Notes: a model not told the origin generated them from the letters alone. Positions 12,035-23,684 are shown, counted from the stretch's first letter. The stretch is DNA of 64,000 nt from Proteles cristata cristata (GCA_017311185.1 JAESUZ010003902.1:1302001-1366000), one strand, 5' to 3'. Program-made: numbers and translations.

Positions 12035-12260
12035 TGCTTTCTGCCTGGTGATTACCCATTACCTCCCGTCAGTGCCTGATAAACCGTTATCATGGAATTA
12101 TCCGCCGCAGGCTCCGGCATCAGTATGAAATCCATTACTGTCCGTCAAGCCCTGTGGCTAATGGGAAAAACCCGCCAGCTGCCCGGTGCGCCAGGCGGGG
12201 CTCGGGGCAGATCCGTTATCTGTCTATTACTTCAGCAATCACGGCTCGTAATGGAATCTT
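12035..12260. promoter_or_regulatory. candidate conserved non-coding element
   Basis: Unique block with GATA-type ('gttatcatgg', 'cgttatctg') and TAAT-type ('ggctaatggg', 'cgtaatgg') sites, set in GC-rich DNA. Confidence 0.35.
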
Positions 12261-12635
12261 GGATGGGAAATGACAAGAAGTCCCGGGATGTGTCATTCCG
12301 AAGGGCGCCTGGTGGGTGGGGCTGCCCGGCTGGCCCTGGAGGGAGGAGTGTGGCAGGGAGGCGACCCGAGGGGTCAGCTCTAACGCCAGCCCCTGAGCTT
12401 GAAGGAAGCCCTTGTGGCTTGGAGCAGGCGCGCATTACAGAGATACGGAGCCAGCTAAACATGTTGGATAGAGGCTGGACGGACAGACAGATGAACAGAT
12501 GGGGGGATCCCAGGCTGAATGCTAACAGGCTGGAGTCTGCTCTGTCCTGTCCCTTTCAGACCCTTCTTCCTGGACTGAGTGTCACCTTTGCCCATGCTCA
12601 GGGATCAACCTCCATAGCAGGTGGCCGGAATGTGG

Positions 12636-12800
12636 CGCTAGAGTCAGACAGACGGGTTTGAAGCCAGCTCCAGCACTCTCCAGTAGCATGGCCTCAGGCA
12701 GCTGACCGCTCTTCTCTGCCTCAGGTTCCTTACCTATAAAATGGGACTAATACTAAAGTAGTAGCAGCTGGCTGATATTCTGTGTGCTGTTTGACCAGCT
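12636..12800 (+). mobile_element. MIR SINE
   Basis: 'gagtcagacagacgggtttgaag', 'gcctcaggttccttacctat', 'aaaatgggactaatac': MIR core in sense order. Confidence 0.8.
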
Positions 12801-13009
12801 TGTCCCTCCCCATGTAGGACAGCCAGCGATGGCTGCAGCACATCCTCGTTAAGTGCACTGACTTTGGAACCAGCCAGAGTCGAAGTCTGGGATCCTGGAA
12901 CTGGGCCCTAGGCCTGATGCTTCATTTGGGAAGTAACTCGCAACACAGGAGAGGGGATTCTGAGAGAGACCATACTGTGTGACCTCATCTCTTTCCCCCC
13001 TGCTCACGC

Positions 13010-13415
13010 CGAGCCAGCCATGCTGGTCTCACTAGTCCTCAAACACACCAAGTTCATTCCTACCTCAGGGCCTTTGCACTTGCCGTTCTCGCTGCTTAGA
13101 ATGCCCTTCCCCGGATCTCCTTCAGCTGATGTAGATCTTCACCATGTGTCACCGTCTGTGAAGCTTTTCCCAGCCACCTGATCTAAAATGACAACCTGCA
13201 CCCATTCCCCACCCTGCCTCTCTACTTTGTTTTCCTCCCCAACACCTGCCACCACCTATGCATTTGTAGGGGCTGATTGTCTGCTCCCTCCCTGTAGAAC
13301 GGAATCTGCCTGAGGGCAGGGAGTTTTGTCTCCTGGGTTTGGTGCTGGTTCCCCAGCACCCAGGGCAGCGGCTGGTTCACAGGTGTTCACTAAACATAGA
13401 CACGAACAAATGAGT
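13010..13415 (+). mobile_element. L2 LINE 3' end
   Basis: Typical wording: 'cagggcctttgcacttgc', 'agaatgcccttccc', 'gtagaacggaatctgcctga', 'gggcagggagttttgtc', 'gttcactaaacatagac'. Confidence 0.8.
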
Positions 13416-13629
13416 GACAGACACACGCACGGCTCACAGGGAGGTATTGGAGCTGCCGCGCTCTTGGTGACCCCTCTTTGTTCACCTATTTCCCCAGTTC
13501 TTCCTCCCTCCCCTGTCCCTTTTGTAGGCCACCAGCATCTCTCTCCCCTGGGATGGACCGGGACCTCCCCTCCACCCCTCCCTCTTCCTCTTCTTGCCCC
13601 TAGAGTCCATCATCCACACAGCAGTTAGA

Positions 13630-14080
13630 GTGGATTTCTTAAAATATGAATCAAGGTATATCTTTTCCCCTGGTTAAAAGCCTCCAGTGGACGCCCATTG
13701 TAACTAGAATGGATTCCAGTCCCTTCTAGGCCCTTCATGCTCGCGCCCTGGCAGCTTCCAGCGCCCTGGAAGTCTTCTCCTTCCTTCTCTCCCTGGCACG
13801 CTGCTCTGCCTGTGCCCGCTGCCTGGAATGCTCTTCCTCCAGATCCCTCCATGGCTGGCTCTTTCTCATCACCGGCTTCCTATGCAGGGAGGTATTCCCT
13901 GGACACTCAGTCCAATCCCTTTCCTATTTTCTTCATGGGTGTATCACTAATTGGAATTCTCTTTATTTATATGCTTCTTAAAATAGTCTCTCCCCCACCA
14001 AAATGTAAATCCTTCCGGGGGAGAGGCTGATTTATCTAGTTTTCTGCTGAAATCCCAGTGCTCAGTAAATATTGGGTTAT
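13630..14080 (+). mobile_element. L2 LINE 3' end
   Basis: A second, separate L2 3' region: 'ttaaaagcctccagtgg', 'taggcccttcatgctc', 'gcctggaatgctcttcc', 'gtgctcagtaaatattgg'. Confidence 0.75.
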
Positions 14081-14322
14081 GGAAAGAAAGAAAGGGTGAA
14101 AGAAAGGAAGCCACAGAGGCTGGAAGAAAAGTAGAAGAGGCTGGAAGAAGGGAGGGCGGGGTGTCCTGATGACTTTGGCACCTGACTCTCATCTTCCTCC
14201 TCCAGTCCTGCTATAATCCTGGGATCCTGGGGGCCCAGTGGCCACATGGACCGGCAGTCCAGACCCTGGCCTCTGTCACAGGTGCTGTACATTGGATCGT
14301 CTCATTGCTCAAAGCAGATGCA

Positions 14323-14565
14323 ATAAAGGGGTGCCTGGGTGGCTCAGTGGGTTAAGCGTTCGACTTCGGCTCAGGTCATGATCTCACAGTTCGTGAGTTC
14401 AAGCCCCGCGTTAGGCTCTTTGCTGACAGCTCAGAACCTGGAGCCTGCTTCAGATTCTGTGTCTCCCTCTCTCTCTCTCTGCCCCTCCCCTGCCCCCACT
14501 CACACTCTGTCTGTCTGTCTGTCTCTCTCTCTCAAAAATAAACACTAAAACCATTTTTTTTTTAA
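14323..14565 (+). mobile_element. SINEC_Fc-type SINE
   Basis: Full copy flanked by a perfect 12-bp TSD 'aaagcagatgca' (14311-14322 and 14566-14577). The tail ends in a T-rich interruption before poly-A. Confidence 0.95.
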
Positions 14566-14644
14566 AAAGCAGATGCAGTTGTAACTGTTCTACCCCGTCT
14601 CTTTCTACAGCCTCCTAGTTTTTCAGTGTCCTTTTCAGGAAGTC

Positions 14645-14800
14645 AGTGGAATTAGCTGTGTGATCCCAGGAAAGTCACTTGCTCCCTCTGAGCCTCTTTT
14701 CCTTACTTCTGATACAGATCTACTGATTCCTGCCCTGCAGAGTTACCACGGCACCAGACGAGTTAAGGAGCATGAAGTGCTTGGCTACACGCTCCGCAGG
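14645..14800 (+). mobile_element. MIR SINE
   Basis: 'gctgtgtgatcccaggaaag', 'tcacttgctccctctgagcc' and 'gaagtgcttgg' in MIR order. Confidence 0.65.
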
Positions 14801-14929
14801 CCCAAGGGGTGTGCACAGTGGGGTGGCTCAGACCCGGCAGAAAAGGCACAGAAGTGCTTAAAGGAAAACTGAAACCCAGTACTAGGTTGGGGCAGGGCCA
14901 GCAGTGCAGGTCAGAGAGCAGGTGCCTGA

Positions 14930-15120
14930 GATTACTGAGCACTGTACTCGGATCGAGTGCCCATGGCCGCCATTTGAGGCTTGCCCCCTGATTATCATCC
15001 CCACTTTACAGATTAGGGAACTGAGACTCAAGAGGTTAAGGAAGTGGTGTAGGGCTGTTGGAGGGCCGAGATGGGAACCCGGGCAGCCTGGCTCCAGAGC
15101 CTGGACCCTTAACCACTTCT
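14930..15120 (-). mobile_element. MIR SINE
   Basis: 'cactttacagattagggaac', 'gactcaagaggttaagg' and 'ctccagagcctggaccctta' in reverse MIR order. Confidence 0.75.
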
Positions 15121-15361
15121 TGTACATGCGGCACACCTGGGGGCACACACGGGGCACACACATGTGCACACATAGACCCAAGCACATGCTCGCACCTGCG
15201 CAGCCGTGAGAATTCCTTTGGCCCAATTCACCCCCCTCCTCCATATCCCTGGAGCGTCAAGTTGGGTGAATTCGTGGAAGCAGAGCAGGGACTGTGTGCG
15301 GGGAGAAATGGGGGAGCACTAAGCAGCCCACCGGCTCGGCCGGGCCCCACGGGGACTCCCA

Positions 15362-15475
15362 AACCCAATTAGCAATTTTATTAAGGACAATTGGATTAGA
15401 CATGTCTGCAGCAAACGTTTGCTTGGCTCGAGCTGGGGGAGTTTACTCATTTTTCATTAATGTGGCTGCTCCCTG
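15362..15475. promoter_or_regulatory. candidate conserved non-coding element
   Basis: 'caattagcaattttattaag', 'gacaattggattagac' and 'tttttcattaatgtgg' in one short unique block. Confidence 0.35.
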
Positions 15476-15789
15476 CTCCACTGTTGGTCCTCGGAGCGCT
15501 CGGCTGGCTGGCTGGACACCCGCCCTGGCTGCCTCTCTCCTCTCACCTCACCTCCTCTCCTGCTGCCTACCCTCCCCGCCGCTCCTCTCCAGCTCCCCAG
15601 GCCACCACCTTGCCTCCCGGTGCCCCCGGCCGGCAGAGAGGGCTCCCGGCAGGTCTGGGGCTGGACCCAGGAGAGGGGAGCCTGTGGGACTGGACTCTCT
15701 CCACTGTCCCCAGGCCTCATTGGTTACCCTGGAAGCCAAGAAGGGACTCCACATGCCTGGGCCCCTGCTCCCTGCAGGGAAATGTGTAG

Positions 15790-16230
15790 CGCACATGGCC
15801 ACCTCTCCTTTATTATTCCCTCCACTGGGCTTTTGTACTTGCTGGTCTTTCAGTCTGGAAGTTTCTTCCCCACCTCTTTGCATGGATCCTTCTCACTTTT
15901 CAGGTCTAAGCTCACATGTCACCTCTTCAGAGAAACCCTGACAACCCTGCCTCAAGTGACCTCCCCAAGTTATTTTGTTTTTGAGAGAGAGAGAGATTAT
16001 GCATGAGTGGGGGATGGGGAGAGAGAGAGAGAGAAAGAGAGAATCCCAAGCAGACTCGGCACAGAGGCCGATGTGGGGCTTGATCTCACAAAAACATGAG
16101 ATCATGACAGAGCTGAAATCAAGAGTTGGACGCTTAACTGCCTGAGCCACCCAAGTGGCCCTCCCAAGTTATTCTTTAGATCATCATGCTGCTTATTCAG
16201 AGCTCTTCTCCAGGTGGAAATTATGGTGTT
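15790..16230 (+). mobile_element. L2 LINE 3' region interrupted by a SINE
   Basis: Reads 'tccactgggcttttgtacttgc', 'aggtctaagctcacatgtcacctc' and 'agagaaaccctgacaaccc' up to 15974, then continues after the SINE (from 16163). Confidence 0.65.
15975..16162 (-). mobile_element. SINEC_Fc-type SINE inside an L2
   Basis: Reverse-oriented copy with TSD 'cccaagttatt' at 15964-15974 and 16163-16173. It lies in an L2 3' region that continues on both sides. Slightly shortened in the middle. Confidence 0.93.
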
Positions 16231-16400
16231 TTGCAGTTTTTGGATAAGTAAAATAATCCTCAGGATGACTCTGTAATGTTCACTATCATTCCCATTCAAC
16301 TGCTTGGGAAACAGAGGCACAGAGAGGTTAAGGAACTTTCTGACATCACACAGGAGGTTGGTGGTGGAGCTGGGAGTGAACCTGAGTTTGGTGACTGCAG
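16231..16400 (-). mobile_element. MIR SINE
   Basis: 'cttgggaaacagaggcacag', 'agaggttaaggaactttc' and 'tggagctgggagtgaacc' mark a reverse MIR. Confidence 0.7.
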
Positions 16401-16674
16401 AGATATGACTCTTTCCCCGCCACCCCTGTGAGATCTCTTCTTAGTGACCGTAGGGTCCTGGGGTGACCCCTGCATAGGCAGCCACATTCCAGCCCAGAAT
16501 ACTTGGGATCCCTGGTGGATGGGTGAGCAGGCCAGCCGCCTTGCCTCCATGCCCCGAGCCTGTCGACTCCGAAGCAGAGGTGAGGCAGGCCGTGGCCCCA
16601 GGTCCAGGAGGGGCAGCCTTGGCTGCGTGGTCTTCGGTCCCCAGCCCAGCAGGGCCAGAAGGCTTGACCACATC

Positions 16675-16800
16675 CAGCAGCAATATATTCCCTCCCACTG
16701 CAGATATTAATTCGGGGGTTTATAGAAAAATCCATACAATGTGAGTTATCCAGGGCGGCGGTCGCGGGGAGAGGCACAAAATCGATAGTGAGAGATTGTC
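16675..16800. promoter_or_regulatory. candidate conserved non-coding element
   Basis: AT-rich island ('agatattaattcggg', 'tttatagaaaaatcc', 'aaatcgatagtg') inside GC-rich unique DNA. Confidence 0.3.
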
Positions 16801-17289
16801 TTATTTCACGGCTTCTGTAAACGGGGCTGGCGAGCCACGCAGGGGAAGGTGCAGGCGGGCGAAGGTCAGCGGGCCGGCCGGCCCTGCACTGCCGAGGCCC
16901 GTGACTGCCAGCCCTTGGGGGGGCTCAGCTCGGCGCCTGCTGGGGCTGATTTGTATTCTCCCTGGGTACTGTCAGAGGGCTCGGTAAATATTTATTAACA
17001 CTTCTCTGCAGGCAAGAGCGCCTTCTTGGCTGCCAGCTCCTCGGGCAGCAGACAGTGGCAGTGATGCTCTGTGCCACACCCGACAGCTAGTCTGTGTTCA
17101 GCAGCAAGGGGGCCTCCAGGAGGGCCAGAAAGTGAGCCCCCCCTGCTCAATGAGGGCTGAAGAGTGGCTTCGCCATCAGGGAAGGCTCATGAGGTTTTGT
17201 AAAGGGGGGAGCATTGTGCCTGAACTCCCCCCCTGGCTCCCTCACCTTGGCTCCTCCCTCTCTTGGCTAGGCCACTTGACTTTGTTTGT

Positions 17290-17500
17290 TTGTTTTTTAA
17301 ATGTTTTTATTTATTTCTGGGAAAGACAGCGTGAGTAAGGGAGTGTCAGAGAGAGAGGGAGACACAGAATCTGAAACAGGCTCCAAGCTCTAAGCTAGCT
17401 GTCAGCACAGAGCCCGACATGGGGCTTGGACCCACGAACCGTGAGATCATGACCTGAGCCAAAGTCAAACGCTCAACCAACTGAGCCACCCAGGGGCCCC
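17290..17500 (-). mobile_element. SINEC_Fc-type SINE
   Basis: Reverse-oriented full copy with a near-perfect 12-bp TSD, 'gacttngtttgt' (17278-17289 and 17501-17512). Confidence 0.93.
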
Positions 17501-17572
17501 GACTTCGTTTGTAAACTCAGTCCTGCTCTTGGCCACCTGGTAGCTGGGATCAGACATTCTAGAGCAATGCTG

Positions 17573-17837
17573 TCCAACAGATAGAGAATGAGCCGCAAAT
17601 GTCAGCCCCGGAGGCAGCTTAACATTCTCTGGTAGCCATATCACAAAAGGTAGAAACAGATACAGTTAAATTTAATCAAATCTTTTATTTAACTCAGCAG
17701 ATCCCAGAGATCAATATGTGATCAAAATTAAACATCAGGAATGAGACATTTTAAATTCCTTTAGTCACTGGAGGTCTTTCCTACCCATGTTTCAAGGGCT
17801 CAGAAGTTACGTTATGGCCACCGATTGGACAGCTCAG
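17573..17837. mobile_element. hAT-like non-autonomous DNA transposon
   Basis: Ends are inverted ('gcaatgctgtccaacag' and 'cgattggacagc'), and the middle has 'gtagccatatcac', 'tcttttatttaac' and 'tttcaagggctcag', matching a well-known mammalian MER-type element. I do not assign the family name. Confidence 0.65.
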
Positions 17838-18984
17838 TTCTAGAGAGGCTGCGATTCATGTCCATGCCGGGGCGAAGATAGAGTGAAGCCCAGGGTGGGT
17901 ATGGAGGACTGAGTGGACTGTGGTCATTCCTGTTGTCCCTCAGGTACTTCCAGTTCTGGGCACAGGATAGGACCGGACTTGTCCAGCCCGTAAGGGTGGA
18001 GGCGGTCACGTGACTCGCTCTGGCCCAGGAGGCTGAGCGGAGGTGGGACCTGTCATCTCCAGGCAGAAGCGTTAAGAGCCCACGTGCGATTCGATATGTT
18101 TTCCTGTCCTCTGCCACGGTGACCAGCAATACCCCAGGTGGGGGCCGCTCTGCCAACCTGAGCCTCAGAGTGAAGGGCCAAGGACCCAGATGATTTGTAA
18201 AGAGGCCCCCTGCATGAGCAAGAGGTAGACTTCTGTGTTGAGGCCCTGACACCCTGGGGTGGTTCGTGACTGCCTCGTGTCCTGGCTGGTCCTCACTGGC
18301 AGAGATGGATGGTGGTACAGAAGGCTTCATCCAGCCATCATCTGGCCACACTGAATGAGTGCTTCCTAAAGCGGAGGGGCTGGGGATGCCACAGGGATGC
18401 AGCCAAGCGAGGACCCTGCCCTCCAAGGAGATGCAGGCATTAAAGAACAGCTTTCTCCATTCTGTGTCTAATCAGAATTGAGACGCGCGACCTAAGAGGA
18501 ATGTGAGGAACAAGGAGATACTTTACTTGGGGAATCAGGATGGCTCCACGGAGCAAGGGATGCTTAAGTTGGCTGCTCAAGCATGAGGGCATTTGAGGCA
18601 GGTAAGGGGATCGGGGTAGAAGCACTTTGGTGGCCGTGGGAAGGACACATGTGACCCCTCCCACCCCCGAGGTCTCAGGGAGAACCCTCTTCCCCTGCTA
18701 GAAAATGGAGAGGAAATGTCTACCCCAGGGAAAGTAACCTTGTCCTTCTGTCCCCAGCTCCTTCCTCCCCGATCCACTCGCGGGAGCAGGGAACTCTCCC
18801 GTGTTTGGGAGACTGGAGCTTGCTCTGTTTGGCCCTTTCCCCTCTCACTGGGCTTACACAGGAATCTGAGTCCGGACATGGGGGGAGTGTGGGAGCTATA
18901 CGTCCTTCCCTCAAAGCTCAGCAGTGTGTTTGACGGGGTGACCCAGTGCTGGGGGCGCAGGTAGGGGAGATGAGGGTAAAGGGG

Positions 18985-19310
18985 TGGACAGGGCTCAGAT
19001 TCTGCTCAGCCTTGTAACCATGGCGAGGGTTTTAAAAGAGGATCATGTTCGTGTTTGCAAATGTCCTTTAGGAAGGAAAAGGGATTGGAGGACTTGGGAG
19101 CGGAAGCACAGAGAACAGGTGGGGGCTTGGGGCAGGCAGGGGTGCAGGCAGGTGAGTGTGGTGACTTCCAGGGAGGGGGAGGCCATGGGGACGGGGAGAG
19201 GGGCGTGAGCCTGAGAGGGAATCTGGAGGTAAAATCAACAGGACCTGTTGGTGGGCGGCGTGTAAGGGGTAGAGACGAGCCCCGAAAATGCAACTTCGAT
19301 GCAGGGGGCT
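18985..19310 (-). mobile_element. probable L2 fragment
   Basis: 'ccatggcgagggttttaaaa' and 'aaaatcaacaggacctgttgg' match minus-strand L2 landmarks. The middle is replaced by GA-rich sequence. Confidence 0.55.
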
Positions 19311-19709
19311 CGTCTTGTTAGGTCACCTGGCTCTCGTGTCCACACACCCTTCCCTGTGTACTGAAGCTGGTGTTTGATTCCCATTTGTCTCATTCTGGTG
19401 AGAGGAGAGGGTTGTCATCTATCGGGCTTTCTGGAGCCTTGCTAGCATCCCTCAAGCACATCCTGTTAAAAATTTTAAAAAGGAAGCGGATATATGTGTT
19501 TTTAAAGTCAGGGAGTTTGGGGAAATGCTTGGTTTCAGATCCAGTGCCCAGTGCCCTGGACACAGAAGACAGCCCACCGAGTGCCAAGGGTATTTTATCA
19601 CAATGTGATAGGGCACAGGAAACTGTGCCTGAATGTGGCAATGCCACACATGTCACACGGCTTGCCACTCATGGCCACGTGCCCTCGGGCTAAACACCTA
19701 AAGAAAAAA

Positions 19710-19875
19710 GTGGCATGTGGACTTTGAGTCACACAGACCTGGGGTTGCAGTGTGACTTCCCTACACACTGTGTGATCTTAGGAAAATCACTTAACCTCTC
19801 TGAGCCTCAGTTTCTCTATCCAATGAGAGTAGCAAGAGCTCCTCCTCAGAGGGAATCCCAGCATGCTAGGTGTGC
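19710..19875 (+). mobile_element. MIR SINE
   Basis: 'tgtgtgatcttaggaaaatc', 'acttaacctctctgagcctc' and 'agtttctc': strong MIR core. Confidence 0.85.
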
Positions 19876-20134
19876 CCTGTGATGGGTGGTGACCTTCAAG
19901 GAGCCAGATGGAGGGAGGTAACCCAGAGACACGGGCCAAGGACAATTCTGGAAGCTTTGGAGATGGGCTTGTCTTCCCCTCCCCTATCCTTGCTCTTCCT
20001 TATCTGCTTAACATCTTTGCAAAAACTCACACCACTGCCCACCGCAGAGGCACAGAATACATCCCATGGAGAGCAATCCACCGCCAGCTCTGTTTCTGGC
20101 TGATTTCAGGCCAGCGTCTCTTGGCGTCCTGATG

Positions 20135-20605
20135 CCACCAGATCGGACCTCTTTATTTGCTTGCAGAAATGTGGGTTTTTCTCATAAAGTGTTTACTGGG
20201 TATGTAAAATATAATCACAGCTTTATGAATATGAACTAGATTATTTTAATGATTGCAGGTAATTTAAAACTTAAGGGCAATCACATTTCCCAGCCATCTT
20301 CTGGTGCTTTAGAAGCACGAGCGAGTGGTTGTGGGGAGCGGCGGCCCCGCACGTCTTCTCCAGCCCGGTGTTACACTTATCTGATTATTGTAATTGATGA
20401 CATTACGAATCAGGAATGCGCACAGAATAATACCAGTGCCTGTCATGCCACAGTGGTTTTATTCATTGTCGGAGAAGTTCATAAAGTTGAAAGAAGCATC
20501 CACGTGGGCTGTAGGGCAGCACAAAGCATGTTCTGTCCTTTCTCAGTTTGTAAATAAGATGATTAATTGCCGAAGGCTGTTTCAACCGGGCGAGCGAAAT
20601 AAGCC
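20135..20605. promoter_or_regulatory. candidate conserved non-coding element
   Basis: 470 bases of unique, AT-rich sequence between repeat-rich flanks, dense in homeodomain-type cores ('attattttaatgattg', 'gtaattgatgacattacg', 'gatgattaattgcc'). No coding frame or repeat match. The look is that of a developmental enhancer. Conservation cannot be tested here. Confidence 0.4.
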
Positions 20606-20760
20606 CGGTATGGCCACTCCTTCCTGCTTTGCACCCCAGGGAGGTGTGAGCTGTGTGTCACCCAGTGTCTACGGGAAGTCCCTGCACGGCTTGTCTACAG
20701 CGAGCTCTGGCGCCCCTGCCTTTCTTTGTCCCAAGGCTCCCAGTTTCTGCGTTCCTTGTC

Positions 20761-20977
20761 TTTTTTTTTAATTAAAAAAAGTTTAATGTTTATTTATTTT
20801 TGAGAAAGAGACAGAGACAGAGCACGACTGGGGGAGGGGCAGAGAGAGGGAGACACAGAATCCGAAGCAGGCGCCAGGCTCTGAGCTGTCAGCATAGAGC
20901 CAGACAGGGGGCTCAAACTCAGATCATGACCTGAGCCGAAGTTGGAAGCTCAACCATCCAAACCACCCAGGCGCCCT
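20761..20977 (-). mobile_element. SINEC_Fc-type SINE
   Basis: Reverse-oriented copy starting with a T-run and ending 'accacccaggcgccc'. TSD is imperfect ('gcgttccttgtc' against 'gtgtcccttgtt'). The head has several substitutions, suggesting an older copy. Confidence 0.9.
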
Positions 20978-21235
20978 GTGTCCCTTGTTGAAGTTGCCAT
21001 CACCCTCTCTCCCTTGGGGTACCCTCTCCCCACTTTGGCTTCAGAGCCAGTGCCTTTTGGGTTTGACTGCCAAAAATAGACACAGGGATCTAGAAACTCT
21101 AGAACCCCAGACTCTCTTTTCGGGGGGCATCTGTAATCTCCATAGACATCTGCTGACCAGTTTATTGTTAAATTAATACCCATCATTTATTGAATGTTGC
21201 AGTGTATTTGTGTGGTATTTAAATGTACATGGATT

Positions 21236-21468
21236 GGGACGCCTGAGTGGCTCAGTTCGTTAAGCATCCGACTTCAGCTCAGGTCATGATCTTGCCATTT
21301 GTGGGTTCGAGCCCTGCATCAGGCTCTGTGCTGACAGCTGGGAGACTGGAGCCTGCTTTGGATTCTGTGTCTCCCTTTCTCTCTGCCCCTCCCTCACTCA
21401 CACTCTGTCTCTCTCTCTCAACAAATAAATAAACATTAAAAAATCTTTTTAATTAAAAAATAAAAAAT
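21236..21468 (+). mobile_element. SINEC_Fc-type SINE
   Basis: Full copy with a perfect 15-bp TSD 'aaatgtacatggatt' (21221-21235 and 21469-21483). The tail mixes A and AATAAA repeats. Confidence 0.95.
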
Positions 21469-21521
21469 AAATGTACATGGATTAACCACCTTGTGTTGAA
21501 GATTTTAACTGTTCCCATTTT

Positions 21522-21670
21522 TTAATTTTTTTATTTAAAATTGTTTTAATGTTTTATTTATTTCTGAGAAAGAGAGCGGCAGTGTGAGCAGGGGAGGGTC
21601 AGAGAGAGAGAGAGATACAGAATCGGAAGCAGGCTCCAGGCTCAGCATGGAGCCCAACATGGGGCTCAAA
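21522..21670 (-). mobile_element. 5'-truncated SINEC copy with intact TSD
   Basis: Reverse-oriented. It has tail, GA-rich block and the 'gcaggctccaggctc' region but lacks the tRNA-like head. Flanked by the perfect 16-bp TSD 'taactgttcccatttt' (21506-21521 and 21671-21686), so truncation occurred at insertion. Confidence 0.9.
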
Positions 21671-21686
21671 TAACTGTTCCCATTTT

Positions 21687-21805
21687 ATAGACAAGGACAC
21701 TGGGGCTCAAAGAGGCTAACTTACTTGCCTTAGAAAGTACATTTTAGTTGGTGGCAGTGACAAGATTCAAACCCAGTTTTCTCTGGCTCGTACTTGTTCT
21801 AAGTA
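21687..21805 (-). mobile_element. MIR SINE, split by a SINEC copy
   Basis: 'ggggctcaaagaggctaac' and 'gattcaaacccagtttt' are reverse MIR. The SINE at 21522-21670 inserted at its edge. Confidence 0.6.
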
Positions 21806-22384
21806 GCTTTTCCTCAGAGGGGTGAGGGAGGAGAGGGGGAGGGATGTGCATGCAGGAAGGTGGGGGTTCAGGGCTACAGAGGAGGGAGGATTGGGATGGC
21901 CTCCTAACAACTTCTGGTCTTTCTGGGAACTGGGAGGCAGGTCCTTGGCAGAGCAAGAGAGGAGTTTGTTGAATGATGGATTAGAGGTTTGCGGAGAGCA
22001 GAGGCATTTTAAAATATGGGGTGGGGTGGGGGAAGGGTGGGAGAATTTCTTGATCGGAAGCACAGAGAAGGCATTGAGAGTGGAGGTGAGGGAGGTGCCT
22101 AGGAATCAGGAGAGAGCCCAGGTCACATGGCGGTACGGTGACCCGCCAGTGGCCGCAGGGATGGAGGCGTGCGGTCAGCTGCCAGGAGACAAGGTGTTGG
22201 GCCACCTCGTTCCTCACCTTGAGTGTGGCAGCGGTAAGAGGCACGTGGCTCCAGTCCCTTGACCCTAGGGGACCACGTCCAGCTGCCCCTTGTCCCCAGT
22301 CCCCCACTTCTACCCCCCCTCCCCCTGCATCCTGCCGGAGCCACTGCAGGGTGACTGCAGATTCCCAGCTCGGGGACACTGTTA

Positions 22385-22560
22385 AGGTGGGATGATTTTC
22401 CTCTCATTCCTGCTAATTTGCTGCTTCTGCTTGAGCTCGTAAAAAGTTTCCTAGCGAAACCATTCGGCCTAGGTTCCTGCTGGAGCCCGCTGAGCTGCTG
22501 TAATTAAGCTTTGATTAGCCAGCTATAAATTTCCTTTCGGAAGCCAGCACTGCCCTCGGA
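22385..22560. promoter_or_regulatory. candidate conserved non-coding element
   Basis: 'ctgtaattaagctttgattag' followed by 'ccagctataaatttcc'. Unique sequence with TAATTA and GATTAG cores. Confidence 0.35.
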
Positions 22561-23684
22561 GGGCCTCAGCAGAGCGTTCAGTGCACGCGTGCCCTAGAAC
22601 TTGGGTCAAGTTGCCCAGCAGTGATGGTCAGTGGGAAGGTGATCAGGGATGGGGGCGGGGGGCGGTCTGCCAGGGCCGAGACAGGGGCGTGCATCGTGCA
22701 TCGTGAAGACCTGGGCCAGCCCAGCACCTCCCAGAGGTGGGTCAGAGGCGGGCCTGGGTTTCGGGAGCTGAGGAGGGCCCCTCCAATCCAAACAAGAGGC
22801 CCCGGTCGAATAGATTTTTCTACCGCCACAAGCTTGTTGCAAAGTCAGTTTTATGGATGCACTAAACCTGCCTTTTAAATTATCGTCAAGTGCAATAAAA
22901 CGGCAGAAAATCGTCAATTTTCTTGGGAATGTGAGTAAAGTGAAAGTTAGTTACATGTCGGCGTGGGAGCTGAGGTCCAGCTGTGTCTATGATCAGAAAT
23001 TAAGCCCCGAAAGCTTTGTGGGAACTGCTGCGTTGGGATAGAGCAGAGCCAGGCTTAGACTCGATTCTGAGGAGGCGAGGAGGCAACGAACTGAGGTTTC
23101 TGCGTGGCTGTGCACTCACCTAAAGGCCAAGGGGAAGGGAGCGGCCAAGGTCCCCACCAGCCCACCAACTGCAGCCGATCAGCTCCCAGTAAGAGCCAAG
23201 AGCCTGTAAGACAGTCTGTGAAACAGGGAACGGGCAGTGGGGTCGCTGTATTTAGTGACTGGTTCCCAAGCCCAAGCCCTGATGAGGCACAGCATTTGCC
23301 AAGTTCCACAGTATAAGTCCTCCCAATGTCAAAGCACTAATGTGAGGTCACCGCCCTCGGAAGTGGGAAGAAACCCTCAGCAACACACCCTTCCAGGTTC
23401 AGTAGATGTGAATAAGCTCAAGGTCATGGATGGTGGTAAAATAACGAAGCCTTGATGAAGTTTGAGCATTTATTAACCTTTGTTTCATAGTATAGTTTAT
23501 TTAGTGGTTAGTTTACTTTCATCAGTTTTTAATGATGGCTCCGTTTAACAGACGCCTAGAAATTTTGTGAGAGATTAACGATGGGCCCTTGGGACCGCTG
23601 GAGCCCACTGCTTGCAGCCCTGCAGGAAGCAGGTCCTGGAGCACGCACCGGGATCGCCAACTTTCAAGGCCCGGCCACGTCCAT

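Larger units (their letters stand above)
16801..18984. other. intergenic, repeats and unique DNA
   Basis: Includes the SINE and hAT-like element. 17860-18300 may be a further ancient LTR-like repeat, which also explains the 204-residue minus-strand frame there. No gene. Confidence 0.5.

Noticed and set aside
14323..14400. tRNA-like box A/B sequence in this and other SINE heads
   Set aside because: These belong to tRNA-derived SINEs with TSDs and A-rich tails, not functional tRNA genes.
17812..18426. 204-residue minus-strand open frame
   Set aside because: Low similarity to any family, lies partly in the hAT-like element and an LTR-like region, no splice signals or neighbours.
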